In this document: positions 9,230 to 16,380 of the stretch, piece after piece
Layout of the letters: each line of letters begins with the position of its first letter
Numbering within the stretch: the stretch's first letter is position 1
Origin: JAVBNA01 sp031551875
Lineage (GTDB): Bacteria > Bacillota > Clostridia > Oscillospirales > Acutalibacteraceae
Length of the DNA stretch: 64,000 nucleotides
Direction of reading: 5' to 3'
Assembly (NCBI GenBank): GCA_031551875.1
Contig: JAVBNA010000001.1
Span: 91,047 to 155,046, forward strand
Program-made: the position numbers and the translations under genes
The notes under the pieces: generated by a model
What the model saw: the letters and a program-made list of their open reading frames with translations, nothing else
Database searches by the model: none
What the model was told of the DNA's origin: nothing

Positions 9230-9663
9230 TTGCACTGGGAAGCGACCACGGCGGTTACCGTCTGAAACAAAAAATCATAGAACACCTCACCGGGTGGGGG
9301 ATCGCCTGTAAAGACTTCGGTTCCTTCGACGAAGAAGCCGTAAACTACGCCCCGATTGCGGTGCAGGTGGCAAAATCCGTGGCCTCCGGGGAGGCGCAGT
9401 TCGGAATTCTGTGCTGCGGAACCGGCATCGGGATGTCCATGGCGGCCAATAAGGTCAGGGGCATCCGTGCGGCCTGCTGTTCGGAGGCGTTTTCGGCGGA
9501 AATGACCCGGAAGCACAACGACGCCAATATTCTCTGTTTGGGCGGACGGGTGATCAGGGAAGAAGATGTGGAGGGAATACTCCGTGTCTTTTTGAACAGC
9601 TCCTTTGAGGGTGGACGTCATACGCTGCGTGTGCAGCAGGTGATGGACATTGAAAAGGACTAA
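9226..9663 (+). CDS. rpiB: Ribose-5-phosphate isomerase B / RpiB-LacAB family
   Basis: RpiB interconverts ribose-5-phosphate and ribulose-5-phosphate in the pentose phosphate pathway. The 145-residue protein starts MIALGSDHGGYRLK, with the substrate-binding SDHGG, the catalytic-region cysteines in GILCCGTGIGMSMAANK and the loop RKHNDANILCLGGR. ATG 9226 follows AAGAGGAGA and overlaps the tsaB stop as ATGA, so it is translationally coupled to the tsaEB genes. A LacA/LacB-like role is possible but RpiB is the more common assignment. Confidence 0.93.
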   Translation: MIALGSDHGGYRLKQKIIEHLTGWGIACKDFGSFDEEAVNYAPIAVQVAKSVASGEAQFGILCCGTGIGMSMAANKVRGIRAACCSEAFSAEMTRKHNDANILCLGGRVIREEDVEGILRVFLNSSFEGGRHTLRVQQVMDIEKD

Positions 9664-9688
9664 AAAGTGACAGAAAAGAGGAGCGGAG

Positions 9689-10249
9689 ATGCAGACTGTT
9701 TTGGAATTTTCTGATCGGTCAGCGTTTCGTTCATGGCTGGAGATCAATTGCACGAGCAGTGACGGCGTATGGCTGCTTTTCGGCAAAAAAGCCGGGCCGG
9801 TTACGCTTACGGCCGGTGAAGCGATTGAGGAGGCCTTGTGCTTTGGTTGGATCGACGGGCAGATGCAGAGCCTTGACGAAAAAACGTATAAAAAGTACTT
9901 TGCGGTCCGCCGTGGAAACAGCAAGTGGTCGGAGAAAAACAAGTCGTTAACCGATCGGCTGGAACAACAAGGACGCATGACCGATTATGGAAGAAGCAAA
10001 ATCGAAGAAGCCAAAAAAAACGGGCAGTGGAACGCCGCAAGGCCTCCGGCGATTACGGAAGAACAAATCGCGTTTGTATCCGACGTGCTGAAGGGACATG
10101 AACCGGCTCATACAAATTTTGAGGCAATGTCTCTATCTGTAAAAAAGACCTACACACGGGCGTATCTTGACGCAAAAACCGATGCCGGCCGGGAAAGACG
10201 CTTGGCATGGATGATTGAACGGCTGAATCAAAATCTGAAGCCAATGTAA
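9689..10249 (+). CDS. YdeI/OmpD-associated family protein
   Basis: This 186-residue cytoplasmic protein matches the YdeI/OmpD-associated family: an N-terminal region with SSDGVWLLFGKK, the strongly conserved EALCFGWIDGQ, an RRGNSKWSEKNKSL segment, and the C-terminal TRAYLDAKTDAGRERRLAWM. The family has been linked to stress tolerance or bacteriocin resistance in Bacteria, but no reaction is established. It has a ribosome site (GAGCGGAG) and follows rpiB after 25 bp. Confidence 0.85.
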   Translation: MQTVLEFSDRSAFRSWLEINCTSSDGVWLLFGKKAGPVTLTAGEAIEEALCFGWIDGQMQSLDEKTYKKYFAVRRGNSKWSEKNKSLTDRLEQQGRMTDYGRSKIEEAKKNGQWNAARPPAITEEQIAFVSDVLKGHEPAHTNFEAMSLSVKKTYTRAYLDAKTDAGRERRLAWMIERLNQNLKPM

Positions 10250-10251
10250 TA

Positions 10252-10471
10252 GGTGTCATACGAAGAAATACCTATGGCAGCGCAGTTCGCTTCTCTGACC
10301 CGTTTGACGGCAGCTACGATGCCGCTTCGGAAATGCTGGCCGAATGGATGGAGCAAAAACGGCTATGTCTTTGCCGGGCGGCTTCGCGGCCACACCAGAC
10401 TCTCGCCGGATGCCGAACCAAATCCGGAGTATTGGATGACGGAGCTGCAAGCGCCGGTTATGAAAAAATAG
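10252..10471 (+). pseudogene. Frameshifted 3' remnant of a GyrI-like effector-binding domain gene
   Basis: Two reading frames together rebuild the end of a GyrI/AraC-type small-molecule-binding domain. The first frame reads VRFSDPFDGSYDAASEMLAE then WMEQ up to about 10356; the second continues KNGYVFAGRLRGHTR and then PEYWMTELQAPVMKK to the stop at 10471. Adding one A to the AAAAA run at about 10354-10358 would join them into a normal GyrI-like C-terminus. The N-terminal part is absent: the sequence starts right after the YdeI-like stop. It is therefore a decayed fragment and probably not functional. Confidence 0.6.
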
Positions 10472-10516
10472 CATGTGCAAAAAACAGACGACGTAAGTCC
10501 GGCGTGGACAAAAAAT

Positions 10517-10551
10517 CCCCCGAAGCCCGCATGAAGCGCGGGTTTCGGGGG
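10517..10551 (-). terminator. Original terminator of the disrupted tRNA-Thr locus
   Basis: A 14-bp stem (10517-10530 with 10538-10551) reads on the minus strand as a hairpin followed by ATTTTTTG. It lies 10 bp beyond the truncated tRNA copy, where a tRNA terminator would be expected before the element inserted. Confidence 0.75.
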
Positions 10552-10561
10552 ACTATTACGT

Positions 10562-10606
10562 TGGAGCTCCCGGTCGGACTCGAACCGACGACCTGCGCAT
10601 TACGAA
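10562..10606 (-). repeat. attL: 45-bp copy of the tRNA-Thr 3' half
   Basis: These 45 bases are identical to 20790-20834, which are the 3' 45 bases of the intact tRNA-Thr gene including CCA. The match stops exactly at the first base of the anticodon loop (tRNA position 32). The copy here lacks the 5' half and is therefore a tRNA fragment and the left attachment site. Confidence 0.92.
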
Positions 10607-10636
10607 AAAAACTCATAAAGACCTGAAACCCGCATG

Positions 10637-11839
10637 TCATGTAGCTTTTTGCCCGTCCGTGACTTGCATCGTACTTGCATCCTCTAAATACCTGTCGAGC
10701 TTATCCATGCTTTTCCTTTTGTGAACTGCGTCAAGATGCGTGTAAATTTGGAGCGTGGTCTTTATGTCAGCATGCCCCATCTGCTCCTTTGCAGTGAGGA
10801 TATCTACCCCAGATAAATATAAGATTGTCGCAAATGTATGCCTCAGCCAATGCGGCGTGATTCTGGGAATCTTGAGCTTTATGTGCTTAGGAGCATATTT
10901 ACTCTTTGGTCTTTTTTCAAACGCGCTAAATTCGCCGTATCTGAGGTTTAGGTCAGTGAGGTAGCTTTCCCATAATCTTTTCCACGATGATTCCGTGTGC
11001 ATGGTTTTCCTTGCCGTAACACAAACATAGATGCTTTCTCGCTTTTCCTCCCGCAAGAAATCTGCCAATCGAGAGGGGATGTCAATCGTTCGCATCCCAG
11101 CGGCAGTCTTAGTGTAGGGCTTTATAATGAATTTTCCACCAATTTCCTCCACGGCCTTATTCACGGAAATTGTTCGGCTGTTCAGGTCGATATCGCTCCA
11201 TGTCAGCGGAACGATCTCTCCGCGCCGCAGTCCGGCATACATCATGATCATGGCGGCTCGTTGCGCCCTGTGTGGCGTGCTCAGCACCCATCCCTGCTCC
11301 TCGCTGCTTAAAGCCCTTCTATGCTCTTGTGGGGCGCTCTGTGGGATTTTAACGGAAAGCGCAGGGTTGTAGTCCAGAACACGGTTGCTGATAGCAAGGT
11401 CAAAAATTTGTCTCGCGGTGCCCTTGACTATCAGCAATGTGCCTTTCCCGGTTGGTTTTTTCGTGGTAGGATTCCTTTCGGCCAAGCTTGATATAATGTC
11501 CTGTAGGTCGGCAGTTCTGATTTTTGTGATCTGAACGCCGCCCAGCGCCTTATTGAGGTGAGCGATTGCATTGCGATACGAGTCAGCGCGTCCATTCGAC
11601 ACCTCTGTCGCCTTAACCCTTAACCACCGCTCAGCCCAATCCCCAAAGGTATCCCGCTCCGCTGACACATCAAGCCCTTTGCGCATGGCGATCTTTATTT
11701 GCAAGGCCTTTTCGTCGGCTTCCTTTTGGGTCACGCCGTATACGGTCTTATACTTGCGTTTATTGGCCTCGTCTCTGCCAATATATACCTGTACCGCAAT
11801 CCTGCCGTCCCTCCGGACGGTATTTCTTTTTTTAGCCAC
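10637..11839 (-). CDS. int: Tyrosine site-specific integrase
   Basis: The integrase catalyses recombination between the element and the tRNA-Thr anticodon loop. The 400-residue protein has an N-terminal arm-binding domain (about 1-55), a SAM-like core-binding domain (about 64-155) and a C-terminal catalytic domain with Arg205 (GLRRGE), Lys244, His330 and Arg333 (HWLRHTFA), His356 (MGHADIKTT) and the nucleophile Tyr366 (IYTHLD). All catalytic residues are present, so it looks active. It starts with GTG after GAGGGGATAAAG. Its 3' end lies next to attL. Confidence 0.96.
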   Translation of the reverse strand: MAKKRNTVRRDGRIAVQVYIGRDEANKRKYKTVYGVTQKEADEKALQIKIAMRKGLDVSAERDTFGDWAERWLRVKATEVSNGRADSYRNAIAHLNKALGGVQITKIRTADLQDIISSLAERNPTTKKPTGKGTLLIVKGTARQIFDLAISNRVLDYNPALSVKIPQSAPQEHRRALSSEEQGWVLSTPHRAQRAAMIMMYAGLRRGEIVPLTWSDIDLNSRTISVNKAVEEIGGKFIIKPYTKTAAGMRTIDIPSRLADFLREEKRESIYVCVTARKTMHTESSWKRLWESYLTDLNLRYGEFSAFEKRPKSKYAPKHIKLKIPRITPHWLRHTFATILYLSGVDILTAKEQMGHADIKTTLQIYTHLDAVHKRKSMDKLDRYLEDASTMQVTDGQKAT

Positions 11840-11945
11840 CTTTATCCCCTCATATTTCCCATATTTGTAGCGATTGTTTCACGGGCTGATAATTTTTTAT
11901 CGAAGTTGTGAGCGTAGACCACTAGAATACTATACTCTGGTTGCG

Positions 11946-11986
11946 AAAACTGCAACTTAAGTCGAGCACGGTTTTTTTGCAGTTTT
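11946..11986. repeat. Inverted repeat upstream of int
   Basis: AAAACTGCAA (11946-11955) and TTGCAGTTTT (11977-11986) form a perfect 10-bp inverted repeat about 110 bp upstream of the int start, in the 249-bp gap between int and dinD. On the minus strand TTGCAG could be a -35 with TAGTAT 17 bp later as int promoter. It could be a binding site for an int regulator or integrase arm protein; this is inference. Confidence 0.4.
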
Positions 11987-12088
11987 GTATGTTATAATCA
12001 TCTCACAAGGTCACAAGAGGCGTCAACCGACAATTCTCCCTCCGTTCATCTTCCAGGGGATGCCAGTCATGATCGCCTGCTCTCTAAG

Positions 12089-12934
12089 TCATTTTGGAAG
12101 TTTTCCGGATTTTTCAGCCAGCTTCTTTTCCTCCGATTTCACTCTGCGCTCAAGTTTCTTGATGTCCTCTGCTGGAGGCAGATTTTCAGGAACGATCCCA
12201 CGCTGTCCGAGCATGCCCCTGACGCTGTGGTTGTTTTGGACATGTTCCCCCGTAATGGAGGGTTCTCCCTTTAAATCTCTTTCCTCCACATTGTAATTCG
12301 TCATTTCGGTTGCGAGGTTTTTCGCAGCGATCGTCACCGCTGGGAGAAAATCGGCAAGGGGTCGATTCTCGCTCATTCCAAGCCGAGATTTCATGTCCGA
12401 AGTTGTGTTTCCGCCAAACAACGCCTTGTCTCCCTTTGACCGTATCCTTGCAAATCCCGCATCATCAACGCCGCGCTCGTAAATATTTTGCGACAACCGC
12501 TTTTCGGATTCCTTGAGCTTGTCGCGCAAATCCATCCGAGCGATCAGATTCATTCGATCCTGAATAATTTCCTGCTTGCGAGTTTGCACTGCAAAATAGC
12601 TTTGCGCAAAAGCGATTTCTTCTTTTTTTGAGTCGCCGTTTTGGGCGATTAGGTAACATGCATAACGGGTAAGCATGATGTCGTCGATATCGCGGAAACC
12701 GCCATTTGGCATCGGAGATGATTTGCCGACGTCGGCAAAATGTTCATCTGCCTGGAACCCACTGTTTTCACAGGCAAGCCTCGCCCGATCAATCGCTTCG
12801 CTAAACCTTCTCCATTGGACGTACCCCAAGAGATCCTTTAGCTCCCTTGCCAGCCAGTACTCCACGCCCTCGTCGGTTTTGTGCGCCGCCGAGTCAAATA
12901 CCGTTTTCATTTTCCCAATTTGTGTCTTGTCCAT
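12089..12934 (-). CDS. dinD: DNA-damage-inducible protein D (DinD)-like
   Basis: The 281-residue protein resembles DinD, which in Escherichia coli is LexA-controlled and inhibits RecA-DNA filament activity. Recognisable segments are EYWLARELKDLLGYVQWRRF near the N-terminus, the central DIMLTRYACYLIAQNGD and SYFAVQTRKQE, and GDKALFGGNTTSDMKSRLG, all typical of the family. The C-terminus is a charged helix. The ribosome site AGGAGG is 7 bp from ATG 12934. It is divergent from the 53-aa ORF with an SOS-like box between them. In a mobile element such a protein may adjust the host RecA response. Confidence 0.85.
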   Translation of the reverse strand: MDKTQIGKMKTVFDSAAHKTDEGVEYWLARELKDLLGYVQWRRFSEAIDRARLACENSGFQADEHFADVGKSSPMPNGGFRDIDDIMLTRYACYLIAQNGDSKKEEIAFAQSYFAVQTRKQEIIQDRMNLIARMDLRDKLKESEKRLSQNIYERGVDDAGFARIRSKGDKALFGGNTTSDMKSRLGMSENRPLADFLPAVTIAAKNLATEMTNYNVEERDLKGEPSITGEHVQNNHSVRGMLGQRGIVPENLPPAEDIKKLERRVKSEEKKLAEKSGKLPK

Positions 12935-13055
12935 GTAAAGACCTCCTAAAGTCTTGTCAAGAGGAAATATTTACTTTTGATGCCGCTGTCCCGAAAACGT
13001 CACAGCGCGAGAAAAGGGGCTTGATTCTCGAAATGAAAAGTGTTACCATATGTAC

Positions 13056-13069
13056 GGAACGAACGTTTA
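13056..13069. promoter_or_regulatory. LexA/DinR-type SOS box
   Basis: The bases at 13057-13068 read GAAC-GAAC-GTTT and fit the Bacillus-type SOS consensus GAAC-RNRY-GTTY. The box lies 18 bp before the ATG of the 53-aa plus-strand ORF and about 120 bp before dinD. A weak promoter (TTGATT at 13021, TACCAT at 13044) would place it at the start point for the small ORF. Confidence 0.55.
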
Positions 13070-13085
13070 ACCGTGAATGGAGGAT

Positions 13086-13247
13086 ATGATTGTGGAGAAG
13101 ATGAAGGAAATAACTGAGCGTAATGTAAACATTGAAGAATTGACAGAAGCGGTGAACGGCAATGCCTTGTTGACAGGCCTGCCCCCTGTGGATATAGCAA
13201 TTGTACTGCTAATGTCACTCGCTGAGCGCGTTGATGACAGCGCCTAG
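13086..13247 (+). CDS. 53-aa ORF under an SOS-like box, convergent with the repressor
   Basis: This short ORF reads MIVEKMKEITERNVNIEELT and ends AERVDDSA. GGAGG at 13079-13083 is close to ATG 13086 but ideally spaced to an in-frame GTG at 13092 (51 aa). It is acidic and probably helical, and its last 33 bp overlap the 3' end of the repressor gene on the other strand. The SOS-like box upstream suggests damage induction; an antirepressor role is possible but unproven. I recognise no family. Confidence 0.45.
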   Translation: MIVEKMKEITERNVNIEELTEAVNGNALLTGLPPVDIAIVLLMSLAERVDDSA

Positions 13248-13586
13248 TTTGCGCAGCAGTGTATCTAGCTGCTCGGCGCTCAGGTCTTCGCCCTCTTTTA
13301 TCAGCCCGTGCTTGGTCAGTAATTGTTGCATTTGCGAATATGTAATAGGATTGTGGTTTTCCGGCTCGTTAGGATCATCGCTCAGTCCCATTAAATAAGA
13401 TGGAGATACATTGAAATGATCAGCGAGCTTTTTGATGCTGCTCCTTTTTAGGTTCTGCACTTCGCCTTTTTCATACTTTCGTACCGCTGATTTTTGCACC
13501 CCAATTATTGCACCAAGCTCCTCTTGTGTCATTTTATGGCTCTCCCGCAGGGATTTAATTCGTTCCCCCATGTCCACCATTATCAT
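13215..13586 (-). CDS. CI-like XRE-family repressor
   Basis: The 123-residue protein has an N-terminal XRE helix-turn-helix (about residues 5-62; MTQEELGAIIGVQKSAVRKY) and a short C-terminal region ending in a Leu-rich helix, without a LexA-type protease domain. The start at ATG 13586 follows GGAGGAAGG; a longer frame up to 13619 has no ribosome site. It is transcribed away from a Cro-like gene, and GTGTCTTAA motifs surround both promoters, so it very likely keeps the element silent. Lacking a self-cleavage domain, it would need an antirepressor or partner for induction. Confidence 0.85.
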   Translation of the reverse strand: MIMVDMGERIKSLRESHKMTQEELGAIIGVQKSAVRKYEKGEVQNLKRSSIKKLADHFNVSPSYLMGLSDDPNEPENHNPITYSQMQQLLTKHGLIKEGEDLSAEQLDTLLRKLGAVINALSE

Positions 13587-13601
13587 TCCTTCCTCCCTAT
13601 A

Positions 13602-13733
13602 GTGTCTTAACAATACCATATTCCTGCCATTGTTTCAACATATTTTTAAAAAAGTGTCTTAAGAGTTTACAAATGTGTTGACTTTACAAAAACAATATGC
13701 TAAGATGAGAGTGTCCTAAAAAGACACTCTGTT
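13602..13733. promoter_or_regulatory. Divergent switch region with repeated operators
   Basis: The plus-strand promoter is TTGACT (13678-13683), 17 bp, TAAGAT (13701-13706). The minus-strand promoter is TTGAAA (13633-13638 complement), 17 bp, TATTGT (13610-13615 complement). Operator-like GTGTCTTAA copies lie at 13602-13610 and 13654-13662, GTGTCCTAA at 13711-13719, and an inverted copy follows, making the palindrome AGAGTGTC-N7-GACACTCT at 13709-13731. A further GTGTCTTAA overlaps the cro-like stop at 13981-13989. The operators sit at the start points of both promoters, typical of a lysogeny switch. Confidence 0.75.
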
Positions 13734-13770
13734 TTTTATTCTGTTTTTTATAAGGAGGTGAACGGAGCGG

Positions 13771-13989
13771 ATGAACCGAAGCAAGCTACGTAGTAAAATG
13801 GCGCTACATGACGACACGGGCGGGATACTTGCCAGAGCCATAGGGATTTCGGAAAGCAGATTGTCAGCCAAAATCAACGAGACAAATGGTGCCGAATTTA
13901 CCCAAAAAGAGATTGAGGCGATAAAAAAAAGGTATGACCTCTCCCCCGAAGAAATTGACGAAATTTTTTTTGAGAAAAAAGTGTCTTAA
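13771..13989 (+). CDS. Cro-like small DNA-binding protein
   Basis: This 72-residue protein has a helix-turn-helix-like core (GILARAIGISESRLSAKINE) and an acidic helical tail (YDLSPEEIDEIFFEKK), as in phage Cro/DUF739-type regulators. It is the first gene of the rightward operon, downstream of TTGACT-N17-TAAGAT and the palindromic operator. The upstream AAGGAGGTGA is rather far from the ATG. Its stop codon lies inside another operator copy, which may tune the next gene. Confidence 0.75.
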   Translation: MNRSKLRSKMALHDDTGGILARAIGISESRLSAKINETNGAEFTQKEIEAIKKRYDLSPEEIDEIFFEKKVS

Positions 13990-14018
13990 TAGTACACTGA
14001 CTTAAGGAGGCTTCCGCA

Positions 14019-14909
14019 ATGCGCAAAGCACAACCTGTCCACGATTCAGTCGTTGAGGGCTTCCCGCCCGTGCATGGTGGGATATTCCGCGTTGCGCCCG
14101 ATGGAAGGGTTTATCGCTTACGACGTGACGGGCATTACGAGCTTACGCCGCAGCACACGACATCGCGAGGCGGGAAGTATTTCGCGGTATCGTATGTCCG
14201 CGACGGAAAGCAGAAGAACTTTCTCGTTCACCGTCTTGTGGCAATGGCGCACATACCGAATCCCGAAAATAAGCCCGAAGTCAATCACAAGGACGGATAC
14301 GGGCACAACAATAACGCCGAGAATTTGGAGTGGGCAACTCGAAAGGAAAACGTTGACCATGCTCTCAAGTCTGGCCTTATGCGCTCGCTGGAAACTAGGG
14401 GGATCCCATGTGCCGAGTGTGGCAGCCCTACGCTGTCGAAAGAATCGCTATGCACAACCTGTAAGACCAAAAGGCGAATTGTCGAAAACACAGAAAAGCG
14501 AAGGGATGAGATTGCGCTTAAAATCCTTGACAGGGTGGATGTACTTTCAGAAAAGGATGTTGGCGACCGTCCAATTGAAATGCTCAAGCTGCGCGTTGCC
14601 GGGTTCACCCTTGCGGAGATTGGGCGCAGATACGGCCTAACCCGCGAACGCGTCAGGCAGATACTCGACACATCGCTTGAGATTCCGAGCGGAAAGAGGG
14701 TAATCACCGACGATCAAAGAAAGCTGTCCGAGTATGTGGCAGATAGGTGCTTTAATGTTTCTGCCTTAGAAAGGCGGCTGGGCTTTGCGCCATCAAAGCT
14801 TTCCAGATCCCTTTCCCTAAAGGCCGCCATGGACGATGAGACGTTCAAAAAAGTATCAGAATTTGTGGGATTCGCGGATCAACCAAATTGCGAGGAGAAG
14901 AGAGCATAA
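14019..14909 (+). CDS. HNH endonuclease with zinc ribbon and sigma-region-4-like helix
   Basis: Three parts are visible in 296 residues. An HNH_3-type nuclease domain (about 20-112) contains HRLVAMAHIPNPENK, the core VNHKDGYGHNNNAENLEWAT with His90 and Asn97-99, and NVDHAL. A CxxC-x10-CxxC zinc ribbon (Cys131, 134, 145, 148) follows. Then TLAEIGRRYGLTRERVRQIL at 197-216 closely resembles sigma-70 region 4.2. It would be a DNA-cutting protein with its own DNA-recognition helix, like free-standing homing nucleases in phages. ATG 14019 follows AAGGAGG and is 29 bp from the cro-like gene. Confidence 0.85.
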   Translation: MRKAQPVHDSVVEGFPPVHGGIFRVAPDGRVYRLRRDGHYELTPQHTTSRGGKYFAVSYVRDGKQKNFLVHRLVAMAHIPNPENKPEVNHKDGYGHNNNAENLEWATRKENVDHALKSGLMRSLETRGIPCAECGSPTLSKESLCTTCKTKRRIVENTEKRRDEIALKILDRVDVLSEKDVGDRPIEMLKLRVAGFTLAEIGRRYGLTRERVRQILDTSLEIPSGKRVITDDQRKLSEYVADRCFNVSALERRLGFAPSKLSRSLSLKAAMDDETFKKVSEFVGFADQPNCEEKRA

Positions 14910-14913
14910 AAAA

Positions 14914-14933
14914 CCGCCCTCCGAAGAGGGCGG
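14914..14933 (-). terminator. Terminator for the minus-strand membrane/lipoprotein pair
   Basis: The perfect stem CCGCCCTC / GAGGGCGG with a 4-nt loop reads on the minus strand followed by TTTTTTATGC. It ends transcription coming from 15862-14970 and could also act on the HNH transcript. Confidence 0.75.
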
Positions 14934-14969
14934 CAGAGAATGAAAGGGGTGGTGCGAAGATGAAATATG

Positions 14970-15512
14970 CTACCGAGGTTTATTTACCAGATCATCCAAT
15001 TGTAGGTCGGGTAGTGAAAGTTTCTTTTTCACTGGACGTCCACGATTGGAAAATAATCGAAAAGTCACCTCAGTGGAAAAGGCTTTTGGATTTGGCTGAA
15101 TGTCTCGAAAGACAAGAAACCCAGAAACTGAGGCAAGAGCAGGAATATTAATTGGAAACGAGAAGGAGTCGTACTTTCGCTGCTCAACAATCTCATCTTT
15201 TACCCGAATCGCCTTGCTGTACACCATGGCGGGAACAATGTCACACTCAAGGCGTATCCTCGCGTCAGATACTGAGATAAGAGATATTGCAATTGGTAAG
15301 CGCGATTTATTTTCAATGCTCAGGTGGAAAATATGAACGTCGACACGCAACTCGTACACATTAGCTTTTATACTCACCCTTTTCCGTTGGCGAACAAAGG
15401 CCATTATCCATGTAAGCGAAGACATGATAAAGGCCAAAACGGACACAAGCGCAAGCAATCGATCACGCGTAATTCCGATCCCGGAGAGCCAGTCAAAAAG
15501 TGCAATCAGCAT
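14970..15512 (-). CDS. Membrane-anchored protein of unknown function
   Basis: The 180-residue protein has one N-terminal membrane helix (about 18-40) followed by a basic segment (RQRKRVSI) and a beta-rich soluble domain (ENKSRLPIAISLISVSD, SFPINIPALASVSGFLVF). Proteins of this shape, with an N-terminal helix and a beta-sandwich-like domain, are common in Clostridia prophages, but I know no function. It starts 5 bp after the lipoprotein stop with ribosome site AGAGGTAGGG, so the two form an operon ending at the 14914 terminator. Confidence 0.7.
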   Translation of the reverse strand: MLIALFDWLSGIGITRDRLLALVSVLAFIMSSLTWIMAFVRQRKRVSIKANVYELRVDVHIFHLSIENKSRLPIAISLISVSDARIRLECDIVPAMVYSKAIRVKDEIVEQRKYDSFSFPINIPALASVSGFLVFRDIQPNPKAFSTEVTFRLFSNRGRPVKKKLSLPDLQLDDLVNKPR

Positions 15513-15517
15513 CAGCC

Positions 15518-15862
15518 CTACCTCTTATTAATCCCTGCCAACTCGGCAATCTTGTTTCTGTGCTCGGTTACCTTTGCCACGTCTACACCATTAACGCCAC
15601 CAATAAGCCGGCTACTTGCACCCAGCATTGCGGAGTCAAGCGAGAAGTAGGAGAAATCATCTCCGCTTTTGTCTATGTTCTCCATTTCCGCATTGATAAT
15701 GTCTCGTGCTTCGTCCGCCGAAATCTCCCCGTCGATGTACTTATCCAGCGTGTTTACAGCGACTTTGGCAATTCGGGTGTTGTTGTCGTTTAGCCGTGAC
15801 CCGCACCCCGCAAGGCAAAATGTAAGCGCTATGCACAAGATGATTGACAAAGTTTTTTTCAT
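15518..15862 (-). CDS. Small lipoprotein
   Basis: The 114-residue product starts MKKTLSIILCIALTFC and has the lipobox LAGC, so it should be exported and lipid-anchored at Cys. The mature part is acidic and helical (VNTLDKYIDGEISADEARDI). ATG 15862 is preceded by AAAGGAAC; the longer frame up to 15889 lacks support. It is the first gene of a two-gene minus-strand operon that looks like a lysogenic-conversion module. Function unknown. Confidence 0.75.
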   Translation of the reverse strand: MKKTLSIILCIALTFCLAGCGSRLNDNNTRIAKVAVNTLDKYIDGEISADEARDIINAEMENIDKSGDDFSYFSLDSAMLGASSRLIGGVNGVDVAKVTEHRNKIAELAGINKR

Positions 15863-15916
15863 AGCAATGTTCCTTTCTTCTTTACACAAATAGTTTGTTT
15901 TTTTGGAGGTGATGCG

Positions 15917-16018
15917 TTGCTTGAATTCTTAAAGGCTCTTGGGATCTTGGCCGTGACCTTCTTTATTGCCGGGTGTGTCGGGATCCTTCTGGGCAAGATC
16001 ATCACTCAAACGGCCTGA
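15917..16018 (+). CDS. 33-aa single-helix membrane peptide
   Basis: A TTG start 5 bp after GGAGGTG opens a 33-residue frame: MLEFLKALGILAVTFFIAGC followed by VGILLGKIITQTA. It is a single hydrophobic helix, similar in style to tiny phage membrane peptides. It overlaps the end of the convergent 16002-16316 gene by 17 bp. Confidence 0.5.
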   Translation: MLEFLKALGILAVTFFIAGCVGILLGKIITQTA

Positions 16019-16316
16019 ACTTTTTGGGACCGGCATACTTGGTTAAATCTACGTTTATGTCAAACCCTGTGATTAGGGCGGCTGATTTTCCGAAATTTTT
16101 AATCACAATATAGTTTTTCAGATCCTGAACGTATAAGGATGTCATGTAAATGGCGATATATGGGCGAGACTCTCCCTCAATCATCTTCGAGTTTTGGCGT
16201 AAGGTACAAACTGAAATAATGATTGACACCATTCCAACAAATAGGCTGGCAAGAATCCCGACTGTTTGCACATAGTCGCTGGGCGTAAGTTCTTTAACTA
16301 TATCCGCTATTGTCAT
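16002..16316 (-). CDS. Phage-type small membrane protein, probably C-terminally shortened
   Basis: The 104-residue protein has one membrane helix (about 18-40: VGILASLFVGMVSIIISVCT) followed by a short soluble domain (SRPYIAIYMTSLYVQD and KNYIVIKNFGKSAALITGFD). A similar layout is frequent in Bacillota prophages, where the soluble domain continues further; here it stops at KKFRPFE, which suggests a truncated end. The ribosome site GAGGAGG is well placed before ATG 16316. Function unknown. Confidence 0.65.
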   Translation of the reverse strand: MTIADIVKELTPSDYVQTVGILASLFVGMVSIIISVCTLRQNSKMIEGESRPYIAIYMTSLYVQDLKNYIVIKNFGKSAALITGFDINVDLTKYAGPKKFRPFE

Positions 16317-16380
16317 GTCTATGCCTCCTCAAGTTAATTATTAATCCCGACTTATCGGGAACGGGAATGGGGTGAAAGCG

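Noticed and set aside
13709..13740. Terminator at the cro promoter (AGAGTGTC-N7-GACACTCT plus T run)
   Set aside because: It could look like a terminator, but its position at the transcription start and match to the operator word make an operator more likely.
14960..15151. Plus-strand 63-aa ORF (MKYATEVYLPDHPIVGRVVK)
   Set aside because: It lies wholly opposite the 3' part of the better-supported minus-strand membrane protein, whose terminator and operon partner fit; a ribosome-like GGGG is not enough.
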